In this document: positions 50,673 through 59,649 of the stretch, piece by piece
Layout: the number at the start of each line of letters is the position of its first letter
Numbering within the stretch: the first letter of the stretch is position 1
Source: Collinsella sp. AM33-4BH
Lineage (GTDB): Bacteria > Actinomycetota > Coriobacteriia > Coriobacteriales > Coriobacteriaceae
Reading direction: 5' to 3'
DNA: 64,000 bases
NCBI RefSeq assembly: GCF_003469205.1
Contig: NZ_QSIN01000003.1
Span: forward strand, 62,001-126,000
The notes under the pieces: model-generated
Told to the model about the DNA's origin: nothing
Database searches by the model: none
Seen by the model: only the letters and a program-made list of their open reading frames with translations
Position numbers and translations under genes: made by a program

Positions 50673-51803
50673 ATGCCCAACAGACCCGTGAAGATCATCA
50701 TGCTTACCGGATACCTCGGTGCCGGCAAGACCACGCTGCTCAACCACATCCTCGCTAACGACGGCGGCATCCGCGCCGCCGTGATCGTCAACGATATCGG
50801 CGAGATCAACGTCGACGCCAGCCTTATCGCCGACGGCGGCCTTTCCGAGACCGACGACCTCATCCCGCTCACCAACGGCTGCATCTGCTGCACGCTTTCG
50901 GACGATCTGGCCAACCAGCTGCAGGGCATCGCCGATTCGGGCAAGTTCGACTACATCATCATCGAGGCCTCGGGTATTTGCGAGCCCATCCCCATCGCCT
51001 ACACCATCTCGAGCTTCTGCGACGAGGCCAAGGTGGGCGGCGAGCCCAAGCTCGCGCTCGACAACATCGTGGCCGTGGTCGACTGCGCCCGCATGTACGA
51101 CGAGTTCAACGGCGGTCGCGACCTGCTAGCCGAGGATATCGACGAGGACGACATCGAGAGCCTGCTCATCCAGCAGATCGAGTTTTGCTCCACGCTGATC
51201 CTCAACAAGACCGACACCGTGAGCCCCGAGCAGATCGCCGAGCTCAAGGCCATCGTGCGCAGCCTGCAGAAGGACGCCGTGATCGTCGAGGCGCAAAACG
51301 GCGAGGTTCCCATGGAGGAGCTGCTCGACACCGACCGCTTCGACTTTATGCGCGCCTACAACTCCGCCGCTTGGATCGAGGCCATGGAGCATCCCGAGGA
51401 GCACGACGACCCCGAGGTGCTCGAGTACGACATCGAGACCTTTGTGTACTCACGCCGCAAGCCGTTTGACCTGCAGAAGTTCACCGATTTTGTTGAGCAG
51501 GAGTGGCCCGACGAGGTCATCCGCGTCAAGGGTCCGCTGTGGCAGGCCAGCAATCCGGACATGTGCTACATGTTTGAGCAGGCCGGCCACCAGATGCGCC
51601 TGATGGAGAACGGCCTGTTTGTCGACTCGGCGCCCGAGGGCGAGAAGCAGAAGATCATCGACGAGAACCCCGAGATCATGCAGATTTGGGACGACGAGAC
51701 GGGCGACCGCATGACGAGCCTGTGCATCATCGGCCGTCACATGGACAAGGATGCGCTCATCGCCGCGCTCGATGCCTGCCTGACTGACTGGCACCGCGCC
51801 TAG
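50673..51803 (+). CDS. CobW/COG0523-family GTPase (metal chaperone)
   Basis: 376 aa. Walker A in MLTGYLGAGKTTLL, the metal-binding CICC (70-73) in NGCICCTL, the NKTD base-recognition motif and a C-terminal CobW domain. These GTPases insert zinc or cobalt into target proteins. AAGGAGG precedes ATG 50673. It is not flanked by a cobalamin gene; zinc delivery is the default guess. Confidence 0.88.
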   Translation: MPNRPVKIIMLTGYLGAGKTTLLNHILANDGGIRAAVIVNDIGEINVDASLIADGGLSETDDLIPLTNGCICCTLSDDLANQLQGIADSGKFDYIIIEASGICEPIPIAYTISSFCDEAKVGGEPKLALDNIVAVVDCARMYDEFNGGRDLLAEDIDEDDIESLLIQQIEFCSTLILNKTDTVSPEQIAELKAIVRSLQKDAVIVEAQNGEVPMEELLDTDRFDFMRAYNSAAWIEAMEHPEEHDDPEVLEYDIETFVYSRRKPFDLQKFTDFVEQEWPDEVIRVKGPLWQASNPDMCYMFEQAGHQMRLMENGLFVDSAPEGEKQKIIDENPEIMQIWDDETGDRMTSLCIIGRHMDKDALIAALDACLTDWHRA

Positions 51804-51842
51804 GTTTAACGAAGCGAGCATTTTTCCGCCCACGTAACCGCC

Positions 51843-51883
51843 AAACCACCACGAAGGTGCCTGTCCCCTTCGTGGTGGTTTTT
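51843..51883 (+). terminator. REP-like terminator with CCTGTCCC loop
   Basis: AACCACCACGAAGG and CCTTCGTGGTGGTT stem around TGCCTGTCC, followed by TTT. It combines the palindrome family seen around 52.5, 55.1 and 56.3 kb with a terminator role between cobW-like and trmL. Confidence 0.75.
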
Positions 51884-51904
51884 CATTCTGAGCCAAGGAG
51901 ATTC

Positions 51905-52504
51905 ATGTTCAATATCGTGCTGTATGCGCCCGAGATTCCGGCCAATACGGGCAACATCGGCCGTACCTGCGTGGTCACCGGTGCTCGCTTGCATCTGGTG
52001 GAGCCGCTGGGGTTTTCGCTCGATGACAAGACGGTACGTCGCGCCGGCCTGGGCTACTGGCAAAACTTGGACGTGACGACCTATGCCGGCTGGGAGGATT
52101 TCCTTGCGCGCAACGGCCTCTCCCCTGCCGACGAGCGCCTGCATCTGCTGACCAAAAAGGCACGCCGCACCTATGCGCAAAGTACCTACCGCGACGGCGA
52201 CTACTTGGTCTTTGGCAGCGAGAGTTCGGGCATTCCCGAGCCACTGCTTGCCGCGGCGCCCGAGCGCTGCGAGCGCATCCCGATGCTGCGCGATTGCGAT
52301 TCGCTTGACAACGCCGAGGCATGGGAAGCCCACGAGGAATCGCTCGGACATACCGAGGACAGCCACGAGGCCATCCTTCAGCAGGATATCTGCGGCAACT
52401 TCGTCGACCCGGACGACTACCGCATCAGCGCGCTCAACCTCTCCAACAGCGCCGCCATCGTCCTCTACGAGGCCCTGCGCCAAACAGGCTTTCCGGGAAT
52501 GTGA
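51905..52504 (+). CDS. trmL: tRNA 2'-O-methyltransferase TrmL (SPOUT)
   Basis: 199 aa. SPOUT fold: VLYAPEIPANTGNIGRTC, LHLVEPLGF, LGYWQNL, LVFGSESSGIPE, RISALNLSNSAAIVLYEALRQ. TrmL methylates the wobble ribose of tRNA-Leu. Start at ATG 51905 with AAGGAG upstream. It carries an extra ~35 residues (AWEAHEESLGHTEDSHEAI...) before the knot compared with the ~155-aa family norm. Its final Met and TGA stop lie inside a REP-like palindrome. Confidence 0.9.
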   Translation: MFNIVLYAPEIPANTGNIGRTCVVTGARLHLVEPLGFSLDDKTVRRAGLGYWQNLDVTTYAGWEDFLARNGLSPADERLHLLTKKARRTYAQSTYRDGDYLVFGSESSGIPEPLLAAAPERCERIPMLRDCDSLDNAEAWEAHEESLGHTEDSHEAILQQDICGNFVDPDDYRISALNLSNSAAIVLYEALRQTGFPGM

Positions 52505-52530
52505 CAAAGGGACAGTCCCTTTGTCACATT
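52498..52530. repeat. REP-like palindrome 1
   Basis: 33-bp perfect dyad with core TGTGACAAAGGGACAGTCCC; covers the stop of trmL and ends 3 nt before the stop of the convergent uvrA-like gene. Confidence 0.85.
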
Positions 52531-52533
52531 CGG

Positions 52534-55026
52534 TTAGAGGTAGCGACCGGTAATGCTCTTGGAGCAGGCCGCGATGTCGCCCGGCGTACCGGCGCAGACG
52601 ACCTGCCCGCCGGCGTCGCCACCGCCCGGACCCATGTCGATCACGTAATCGGCGTTATGGATGAGGTCGAGGTCATGCTCGATCACGATAACCGTGGCGC
52701 CCTTGGCGACGAGGCCGTCAAACACGCTCAGCAGCACTTGAACATCGAGCGGATGCAGGCCGATGGTGGGTTCGTCGAATACAAATACGGCATCGTCCTG
52801 CACACGGCCCATCTCGCTTGCAAGCTTAAGGCGTTGTGCCTCGCCGCCCGAAAGCGCCGGCGTGGGCTCACCAAGCGTGAGATAACCCAAGCCCAGGTCG
52901 TGCAAGGTCTGTAAACGCACCTGAACCTTCTTGAGTCCGACGGTCGCGTCGAGGGCCTCATCCACGCTCATATCCATAAGTTGCGGCAACGTAAGCAGGC
53001 TGCCGTCCTTGCCCTCGCGATGGATATGCGAGGCGGCATCCGCATAACGCGAGCCACGGCATGCAGGGCAGACGATCTCGACATCGGGCAAAAACTGCAC
53101 GTCAAGCGATATCGAGCCCGTGCCATCGCATGTGGGGCAGTGCAAGGCGCCGGTGTTGTAGCTAAAGGCACCCGCCTTATACCCTGCCGCCTTGGCCTCG
53201 GGCGTGCGGGCGAAGGCGCGGCGCAGCTCATCATGGATGTCGGCATAGGTCGCCACCGTCGAGCGCACGTTGGCGCCGATGGGCGTAGCGTCAATCAGGT
53301 TGGCGCGTGCGATACTCTCGGCGTCGACCCAGCGCACATGGCTTGGCAGGCGCTCGCCAGCTGCCTGCGCCTTAAGCGCCGGGATGAGCGTCTCGAGCAC
53401 CAGTGTCGTCTTGCCCGAACCCGAAACACCCGTCACCGCGACAAGGCGGCCGCGCGGAATATCGACTTCGAGCGGCTTGACGGTATGGATGGCATCGGTT
53501 GCCATGCGGATGTGACCCTGGTCGAACATTTCCTCGTCAGTCACCTGCGGACGCATGCGCTTGGACTCTGTGCGCAAAAACGGGGCGATACGGCTGCCCT
53601 GCGATTGTTCGACCTCGTCCACCGAACCGGCGGCGATTACATGACCGCCGCCCGCTCCGGCAACGGGGCCCATCTCGACCAGATAGTCGGCTCCTGCCAG
53701 CACGCGCGTGTCGTGGTCGACAACAACCACGGTGTTGCCGTCGTCCACCAGGTCGCGCATCACGCCCACCAGGCCATCGACATTGGCAGGATGCAAGCCG
53801 ATCGAAGGCTCGTCCAGCACATACAGCACGCCCGTCGATCGGTTGCGTACCACGCGAGCGAGCTGCACGCGCTGGCGCTCACCCGTAGACAGCGTGGCAC
53901 CGGCGCGGTCGAGCGAAAGGTAATCGAGACCCAGGTCAACCAGACGGCGGGCCGTACTCAAAAACGAATCGCAGATGTCCGTCGCCATGGGCCGCATCTC
54001 GATCGGCAAGGATACGGGCACCCCGCGCACCCACTCAATCGCCTCGCCCAGTGTCATGGCGGCCGCCTGCGCCAGATTGATACCGCGCACCTGAGGCTGG
54101 CGCGCGGCCTCAGAAAGACGCGTGCCGCCGCAATCGCGGCACGGCCCCTCGCACAAAAAGCGTGCCACGCGCTTAAGTCCCTTGTCGTCCTTAACCTTGG
54201 CGAGCGCATTCTCGACGGTATAGACGGCGTTGTAATAGGTAAAGTCGAGCGGCGTGGCGCCCTCGCCATTCTTGGGAACGTAGAGAATGTGCTTCTTGAC
54301 CGCCGGGCCATGGAACACAATATCGCGCTCGGCGGGCGTGAGCTGGTTAAACGGCACGTCGGTGCGCACGCCCATCTCGCCGGCCACCTGCTTCATCAGA
54401 TCCCACATGAGCGTGCCCCAGGGAAGCACCGCACCCTCGTTGATGGTCTTTGACTCATCGGGTACCAGACTCGCCTCGTCCACCTCGCGCATGACGCCGG
54501 TGCCTCCACAGGTAGGACACGCGCCGCCGCTGTTAAAAGCAAGGTCCTCGGCACCCGGCGCATAGAACTCGTGGCCGCATGCGGGACACGTGAGCGACAG
54601 GCCCGCGGCCACGTTAAGGCTCGGCTCCACACGCGTCCCGCAATGCGGACACACGTGATGGGCGCAGCGGCTAAAGAGCAGACGCAGGCTATTGTTGAGC
54701 TCGGTCATGGTGCCAAAAGTGGAACGCACGCCCGGCACGCTGGGGCGCTGATGCAATGCGAGCGCCGCCGGCACGTGCAGCACCTCGTCCACCTGGGCGT
54801 GCTCGGCCTGCGTCAGACGACGGCGGGTATAGGTGCTGAGCGCCTCCAGGTAACGGCGCGAGCCCTCGGCATAGAGCACCCCCAGTGCCAGCGAGCTCTT
54901 GCCCGAACCCGACACACCGGCAATGCCCACGAGCCTTCCCAACGGAATGTCGATATCGATGTCCTTGAGGTTATGGACACGTGCACCGCGCACCTCGATA
55001 GCGCTTGGTTGTTGCGACACCGTCAT
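52534..55026 (-). CDS. UvrA-like ABC ATPase lacking the UvrB-binding domain
   Basis: 830 aa, shorter than UvrA (about 940). Two ATPase halves (Walker A in GVSGSGKSSLAL and GVSGSGKTTLVL; LSTGERQRVQLARV and LSGGEAQRLKLASE) and two CxxC zinc modules (CPHCG...CPACG; CPTCDG...CPACRG). The insertion that binds UvrB after the first ATPase motif is missing. Such UvrA2-type proteins are linked to DNA-lesion sensing or drug tolerance rather than classical excision. ATG 55026 follows AAGGGAAG. It sits between two REP-like palindromes. Confidence 0.87.
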   Translation of the reverse strand: MTVSQQPSAIEVRGARVHNLKDIDIDIPLGRLVGIAGVSGSGKSSLALGVLYAEGSRRYLEALSTYTRRRLTQAEHAQVDEVLHVPAALALHQRPSVPGVRSTFGTMTELNNSLRLLFSRCAHHVCPHCGTRVEPSLNVAAGLSLTCPACGHEFYAPGAEDLAFNSGGACPTCGGTGVMREVDEASLVPDESKTINEGAVLPWGTLMWDLMKQVAGEMGVRTDVPFNQLTPAERDIVFHGPAVKKHILYVPKNGEGATPLDFTYYNAVYTVENALAKVKDDKGLKRVARFLCEGPCRDCGGTRLSEAARQPQVRGINLAQAAAMTLGEAIEWVRGVPVSLPIEMRPMATDICDSFLSTARRLVDLGLDYLSLDRAGATLSTGERQRVQLARVVRNRSTGVLYVLDEPSIGLHPANVDGLVGVMRDLVDDGNTVVVVDHDTRVLAGADYLVEMGPVAGAGGGHVIAAGSVDEVEQSQGSRIAPFLRTESKRMRPQVTDEEMFDQGHIRMATDAIHTVKPLEVDIPRGRLVAVTGVSGSGKTTLVLETLIPALKAQAAGERLPSHVRWVDAESIARANLIDATPIGANVRSTVATYADIHDELRRAFARTPEAKAAGYKAGAFSYNTGALHCPTCDGTGSISLDVQFLPDVEIVCPACRGSRYADAASHIHREGKDGSLLTLPQLMDMSVDEALDATVGLKKVQVRLQTLHDLGLGYLTLGEPTPALSGGEAQRLKLASEMGRVQDDAVFVFDEPTIGLHPLDVQVLLSVFDGLVAKGATVIVIEHDLDLIHNADYVIDMGPGGGDAGGQVVCAGTPGDIAACSKSITGRYL

Positions 55027-55047
55027 CGCTTCCCTTCCTGTTGGTCG

Positions 55048-55080
55048 AATGTGACAAAGGAACAGTCCCTTTGTCACATT
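55048..55080. repeat. REP-like palindrome 2
   Basis: 33-bp dyad, one mismatch in the core (AAAGGAACAGTCCC); it overlaps the TAA of the AAA ATPase gene and lies 22 nt upstream of the uvrA-like start. Confidence 0.82.
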
Positions 55081-56197
55081 ACTCGTGCCATAAAACACGA
55101 TCTCGAATGTACTCGCCCAGCATGGGCACGCTAAACCGGACGAGGCCGTATCCGGCAGCCTCGATGACGCGCTCGCGAATCAGGCTTGCGCGATATTTAC
55201 TCGCCCAGCTCTGGGTACGGTCGCAGCGCTCAATGATATCCGCCGTGCGCGTCGGCTTGTCCTCGTCAACCGCCATAGCCTCGATAAAGAGGCGCTGAGG
55301 GCTGCGCAGACCGTAATACAGAGGTGCGTCAACCGCTTCGTAGAACTCGGAGACGGCATCCGCATGGCCATCCTCGACATCGCGCCCTTCGATGACCTGC
55401 GAGCCACGCCGGACAGCAGACCGCCACATGTAATAGCCCACCAGCTGAACCATATAGGGATGCCCCATGCTTTTGCGCGCCGCAAGGTCCGCCGTCTCCG
55501 CGTCAGCGTAAAGACCAGCGTTTTTGACCGTCTGGATATACGAATCGCGCACCTTGGGCAAAGATATCGCCCCCAGCGTACGCTGCTGGGCACGCCGCAA
55601 AAACGTCACGCTCGGCTCTTCGAGCAGATCGTCAACCATACTGGGTAAGCCGGCGAACACCAGCGCAAGACCGCGCTGGTCGCTATCGGGCAAGCCCGTG
55701 GCATCCTGGTCTCCCAGCACCTGCTGATAGAGAACGGCAAGAGCCGCCAGTTCCTCGATAGACGCCGATTGCGCCTCGTCAATCGCAAACAGTATGCCCT
55801 TGCCTGGACCGAGCTTCTTAAGGCGCTCGTTGACCAGCCCTCGCAACGTTTCGCCCTTTGTTCGCGCCGCCTCGACCGACATCCGGCCAAACGACGGACC
55901 GAATTCCGTTGACGTCACAACGGGTTTATTCGAGCGAAGCGCGTCGGCCAAGCGGTCGCATAAGCCAAGCGAAGCGGAATCGGAGACAACCGCCCATCCG
56001 CGCTCATTGGCTAGACGTTGCAGCTCTCGCAGGAGAACCGTCTTGCCACAGCCGCGGTTTCCCGTAATGAGCATGAGCCTACCCGGCGCTCCGGCGCCGT
56101 TATCGAGTCCTTCCTCGAAATCTTCGATGACCGACTCGCGACCGATGAGTATCGGAGGCCGCTTGCCAGCCGTGGGCTTAAAGGGATTTGGATTCAT
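55079..56197 (-). CDS. AAA-type ATPase with C-terminal winged-helix region
   Basis: 372 aa. Walker A GNRGCGKT (46-53), Walker B in GILFAIDEAQS, and a C-terminal part with a basic helix (TQSWASKYRASLIRERVIEAAG). It resembles archaeal-type ATPases found with toxin or mobile systems in bacteria; the role is unknown. ATG 56197 has GAGGAGG upstream. Its promoter region carries three 10-bp iterons. Its TAA stop overlaps a REP-like palindrome. Confidence 0.75.
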   Translation of the reverse strand: MNPNPFKPTAGKRPPILIGRESVIEDFEEGLDNGAGAPGRLMLITGNRGCGKTVLLRELQRLANERGWAVVSDSASLGLCDRLADALRSNKPVVTSTEFGPSFGRMSVEAARTKGETLRGLVNERLKKLGPGKGILFAIDEAQSASIEELAALAVLYQQVLGDQDATGLPDSDQRGLALVFAGLPSMVDDLLEEPSVTFLRRAQQRTLGAISLPKVRDSYIQTVKNAGLYADAETADLAARKSMGHPYMVQLVGYYMWRSAVRRGSQVIEGRDVEDGHADAVSEFYEAVDAPLYYGLRSPQRLFIEAMAVDEDKPTRTADIIERCDRTQSWASKYRASLIRERVIEAAGYGLVRFSVPMLGEYIRDRVLWHE

Positions 56198-56232
56198 GTC
56201 GGCCTCCTCGGATTGGCAAAGGCTGGCAATAG

Positions 56233-56260
56233 TTATACCAACTTATACCGAGTTATACCA
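56233..56260. repeat. Three 10-bp iterons upstream of the ATPase gene
   Basis: TTATACCA, TTATACCG and TTATACCA at 56233, 56243 and 56253, an exact 10-bp period, about one helical turn, 36 nt before the ATPase start. Confidence 0.65.
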
Positions 56261-56265
56261 ACTCG

Positions 56266-56296
56266 ATGTGACAAAGGGACTGTCCTTTTGTCACAT
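56266..56296. repeat. REP-like palindrome 3
   Basis: 31-bp dyad (AAAGGGACTGTCC core); contains the last Met codon and TGA stop of the Tet(M)-like gene. Confidence 0.82.
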
Positions 56297-58294
56297 GTGG
56301 CCGAAAAATTCCGCGTCTGCTGCTCGCCAGGGGCGGAAGGTGGCGGGATCGACCTTTACGTGCGCCGCGGCGGGTACGTCGTACCACTTGACGGTGTAGC
56401 CGGCGCCGTGAGAGCAAAAGACCGAATCGGGCGTGTTGGGCAAATCGGCCTCGGGCTCATAGGCGGCCGCCTCGATGACACGCTCGGCATCATGACAAGG
56501 CGCATAGCCGGCGAACTCCAGGTACAGATGGCCGCGGCCACTCGTATAGGCAGCCACCTCCAGCGCATAATCCTGCACCTCGGATGCCGGCACGCGACCC
56601 ACAAGCTTCGCCCGGTCGCCCGCCATCGCCGGCGGCTCGTACTCGGCGCCCATGCGCGTGACATCCGAGAGCGCCCTGCCCACGCACTCCCCCGGTACCT
56701 CAAGCTCAAAGTGATACCACGGCTCCAACAGCACCGCCGCGCCGGCCTCACGCGCCTGCATGAGTCCCTGGCGAATCGCACGGTACGTGGCCTGGCGAAA
56801 ATCGCCGCCCTCGGTGTGTTTGGCATGCGCGCGGCCGCCCGTGAGCGTAATGCGCACATCGGTGATGGGCGAGCCAGTCAGCACGCCCAGGTGATCGCGC
56901 TCCATGGCGTTGGTGAGTGCCAAACGCTGCCAGTTAAGATCGAGCTCGTCGGTCGAGGTCACGGTGCCAAACTGCACGCCCGAACCCGCTGGCAACGGCT
57001 CCAGACGCAGATGCACCTCGGCATAGTGGCGCAGTGGCTCAAAGTGGCCCACGCCCTCGACCGGCTGCGAAATAGTCTCCTTATAGAGAATGCCGCCAGG
57101 CTCAAACGCAATCGAAAGGCCAAAGCGATCGGCCAACACCCGCTGCACGACCTCGAGTTGCACAGCGCCCATCAACTGCAAATGAATCTGCTCAAGATGC
57201 GTATTCCAGCTTACGCCGAGCATAGGATCTTCGTCCGCCAACTCAGTCAGTGCTTTGAACACCGCATGGACATCGTGTTCGCCCGGAAGCACCGTATAGG
57301 TGAGGACTGGCGCAATGACAGGCGCATCGCCCGCAGGCTCCGCGCCCAGAGCGTCCCATGGGCGGACATGCGCAAGACCCGTCACAGCACAAATACCGCC
57401 AGCAGCAACTTCTTGGGCAAGCTCATACTTCTCGCCGTTATAGATGCGTACCTGATCGACCTTCTGCTCCCATGCCTCGGCACCGGAACGTCCTCCAATC
57501 ATCTGCTTGGCATGCAGTATGCCGCCCGTCACCTTGACCCAGGTAAGACGCTCGCCACGGTCTCCACGACTCACGCGGTAGACACGCGCGGCGAACTCCT
57601 GGGGCCATGTTCGTTCGCGCATCAGAGCGCATATGCCGTCGAGTAGCTCTGCCACACCCTGGTCCTTGAGCGCCGAGCCCGCAAAGCAGGGAAACAATTT
57701 GCGCTCGGCAACCATGCGCGACAGCGTTGCAACAGAAAGCTCGCCCGCCTCAAGAAACTCATCGAGCGCCGCCTCGTCCAACGCAGCAGCGTCCTCCTGA
57801 ACGGCGCCGCCCGCCAGCAGTTCGCTGGCATCCAAGCAGCCTTCGGAAAGACGCTGCCCAAATTGTGCCAGCAAAACATCGCGGCCGGGATTCTCCAAAT
57901 CGATCTTGTTGATATAGATGAACGTCGGAATGTCATAGCGTGCAAGCAGGCGCCACAGGGTTTCGGTGTGCCCCTGCACGCCATCGTTGGCGCCCACAAC
58001 TAAAATCGCGTAGTCGAGCGCACGCAGCGTGCGCTCCGCCTCGGCAGAAAAATCGACATGCCCCGGTGCATCCACGAGCATGACGTGGGTATCACCGTGG
58101 TCGAACACGGCCTGCGACGAGAAAATCGTGATGCCACGCTCGCGCTCGATCGCGTTAGTGTCCAGATGCGAATCGCCATCGTCAACGCGGCCGCGCTTGC
58201 GAATGCGGCCCGCGTTGAACAGCATGGACTCGGCCAGCGTGGTCTTGCCGGCATCAACGTGCGCCAAGATTCCAACGACCGCTTGCTTCGACAT
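56291..58294 (-). CDS. Tet(M)-like ribosomal protection GTPase
   Basis: 667 aa, close to Tet(M)/Tet(O) length. EF-G-like GTPase: HVDAGKTTL, DAPGHVDF, NKID, then domains II-V ending in RGHLYLEFAGY and a Tet-type C-terminus. Close relatives dislodge tetracycline from the ribosome; many Coriobacteriia homologues are only annotated as translation factors. ATG 58294 follows AAGAGGAGA. The gene ends inside a REP-like palindrome (HM plus stop). Resistance is not proven by sequence. Confidence 0.8.
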   Translation of the reverse strand: MSKQAVVGILAHVDAGKTTLAESMLFNAGRIRKRGRVDDGDSHLDTNAIERERGITIFSSQAVFDHGDTHVMLVDAPGHVDFSAEAERTLRALDYAILVVGANDGVQGHTETLWRLLARYDIPTFIYINKIDLENPGRDVLLAQFGQRLSEGCLDASELLAGGAVQEDAAALDEAALDEFLEAGELSVATLSRMVAERKLFPCFAGSALKDQGVAELLDGICALMRERTWPQEFAARVYRVSRGDRGERLTWVKVTGGILHAKQMIGGRSGAEAWEQKVDQVRIYNGEKYELAQEVAAGGICAVTGLAHVRPWDALGAEPAGDAPVIAPVLTYTVLPGEHDVHAVFKALTELADEDPMLGVSWNTHLEQIHLQLMGAVQLEVVQRVLADRFGLSIAFEPGGILYKETISQPVEGVGHFEPLRHYAEVHLRLEPLPAGSGVQFGTVTSTDELDLNWQRLALTNAMERDHLGVLTGSPITDVRITLTGGRAHAKHTEGGDFRQATYRAIRQGLMQAREAGAAVLLEPWYHFELEVPGECVGRALSDVTRMGAEYEPPAMAGDRAKLVGRVPASEVQDYALEVAAYTSGRGHLYLEFAGYAPCHDAERVIEAAAYEPEADLPNTPDSVFCSHGAGYTVKWYDVPAAAHVKVDPATFRPWRAADAEFFGHM

Positions 58295-58538
58295 GGCTCT
58301 CCTCTTATTGCAAGCCCATCGCACGCGACAATGGGCATCCTCGTTCCACACTGGATGATACAATTTACGGGCCGGCGGGCGAAGCGGGCCCTATCCCCCG
58401 ACCGAGCTCATCGCCCCGCGTTGCCGCGCGGCGATTTTCGTAGGTTCGCGCCTTGCGAAAGCCGGCACCTCCCCTTTTGTCTGCCAGGACTCATCTAGGG
58501 CGATAACAACGCGCGCCCCACAACAGCGAGGAGCCACC

Positions 58539-58964
58539 ATGAAGGCATTGCTCAACGAGTTCAAGGAATTTATCAATCGCGGCAACGTGATGGACATGGC
58601 CGTCGGCGTGATTATCGGCGGCGCATTCACTGCCATCGTGACCTCGCTGACCGATAACATCATTAACCCGCTTATCTCCGTGATTGCCGGCGGCAGCGCC
58701 ACCGAGATCTCGGGGCTGGTGGTGCCGGGCACCAATATCGACTTTGGCGCGTTTATCGGCGCGTGCATCAACTTTCTGATTGTGGCGGCGATCGTCTTTG
58801 CCATCGTCAAGGCATTCAACAAGGCGCAGGAGATTGGTGACAAGCTCGCCGGTACCGCCGCCGAACAAGCTGCGCCCAAGCCCGTCTGCCCCTATTGCCT
58901 AGAAGAGGTGCACAAGGGCGCGACCAAGTGTTGCCATTGCGGAAGTGAGCTGCCCAAGGAATAG
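58539..58964 (+). CDS. mscL: Large-conductance mechanosensitive channel MscL with zinc-ribbon tail
   Basis: 141 aa. MscL core: FKEFINRGNVMDMAVGVIIGGAFTAIVTSLTDNIINPLI, two membrane spans, and the cytoplasmic helix. An added C-terminal zinc ribbon CPYC-N11-CCHC follows the usual end. MscL releases solutes under osmotic downshock. Zinc ribbons on MscL occur in actinobacteria and could sense redox or metal. The ATG at 58539 is preceded by GCGAGGAG. Divergent from the Tet(M)-like gene. Confidence 0.93.
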   Translation: MKALLNEFKEFINRGNVMDMAVGVIIGGAFTAIVTSLTDNIINPLISVIAGGSATEISGLVVPGTNIDFGAFIGACINFLIVAAIVFAIVKAFNKAQEIGDKLAGTAAEQAAPKPVCPYCLEEVHKGATKCCHCGSELPKE

Positions 58965-59024
58965 TCGCGTAGGCGCAGCACTTTCAACCACACGGCAAGC
59001 ACCCCAGACGCTACAATCAACTAA

Positions 59025-59052
59025 ATTTGGCCCCGTTTGGGGCCATTTTTTG
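59025..59052 (+). terminator. Terminator of mscL
   Basis: TGGCCCC and GGGGCCA stem with GTTT loop and T6 run. Confidence 0.85.
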
Positions 59053-59084
59053 TTCGAATGAATTATTGCCGTGAGGCCCGGCTC

Positions 59085-59573
59085 TTACACCTCGCGCAGC
59101 CAGTCAAACGCAACACGCGGCGTGCCGTCTGACACATACACGACGCCGGCGCGCTCGAACCCCGCCTTAATACTCGCACCCTGCATGGGCAGGTTGTCCT
59201 GATGCGTGTCGATACGCAGGTGATCGGCACGCTCTTTGGCAAAGGCAAACATCGCGGCCGCGATACCGTGCGCGGTGCCGTCGGACGCCACACGGTGCAG
59301 CACGGCGTACGGAGTGTCGCTGTGCCACTGACCGTCCTCGATGACGTCATAGCACTCGTCCGGGCCCGGCAAAAAGGCAAACGTCGCCACCACGCGACCG
59401 TCGACTTCGCACACATAGCTGCCACCGGCGGCGATATCGGCAGCCAGCTGCTCGGCCGAAGGCGTGCCCTCGGGCCACTGCGTGGCGTTGCCATGCGCGC
59501 GCATAAAGGCGCGGGCGGCATCATAGATGGCCATGACGGCGGGAATGTCGGTCTCGAGGGTTTTTCTGATCAT
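59085..59573 (-). CDS. GNAT-family acetyltransferase
   Basis: 162 aa. IRKTLETDIPAVMAIYDAARAFM start, EVDGRVVATFAFL, HRVASDGTAHGIAAAMFAFA and a final MQGASIKAGFERAGVVY, fitting the GNAT fold with the acetyl-CoA loop. Substrate unknown. Start is ATG 59573 or the adjacent GTG 59576; GAGGT lies upstream. Monocistronic. Confidence 0.82.
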   Translation of the reverse strand: MIRKTLETDIPAVMAIYDAARAFMRAHGNATQWPEGTPSAEQLAADIAAGGSYVCEVDGRVVATFAFLPGPDECYDVIEDGQWHSDTPYAVLHRVASDGTAHGIAAAMFAFAKERADHLRIDTHQDNLPMQGASIKAGFERAGVVYVSDGTPRVAFDWLREV

Positions 59574-59649
59574 CACGCGGCTACCTCACGTTTATTGGTA
59601 TCACTTTGATTGAGCAATCATACCAGCGTTTGGAAAGGGCAAGGAGCGG

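Noticed and set aside
52981-54453. 490-codon open frame antisense to the uvrA-like gene
   Set aside because: Shadow of the real gene, no family match.
56018-57646. 542-codon open frame antisense to the Tet(M)-like gene
   Set aside because: Overlaps a well-supported gene across its length; Arg/His-rich shadow composition.
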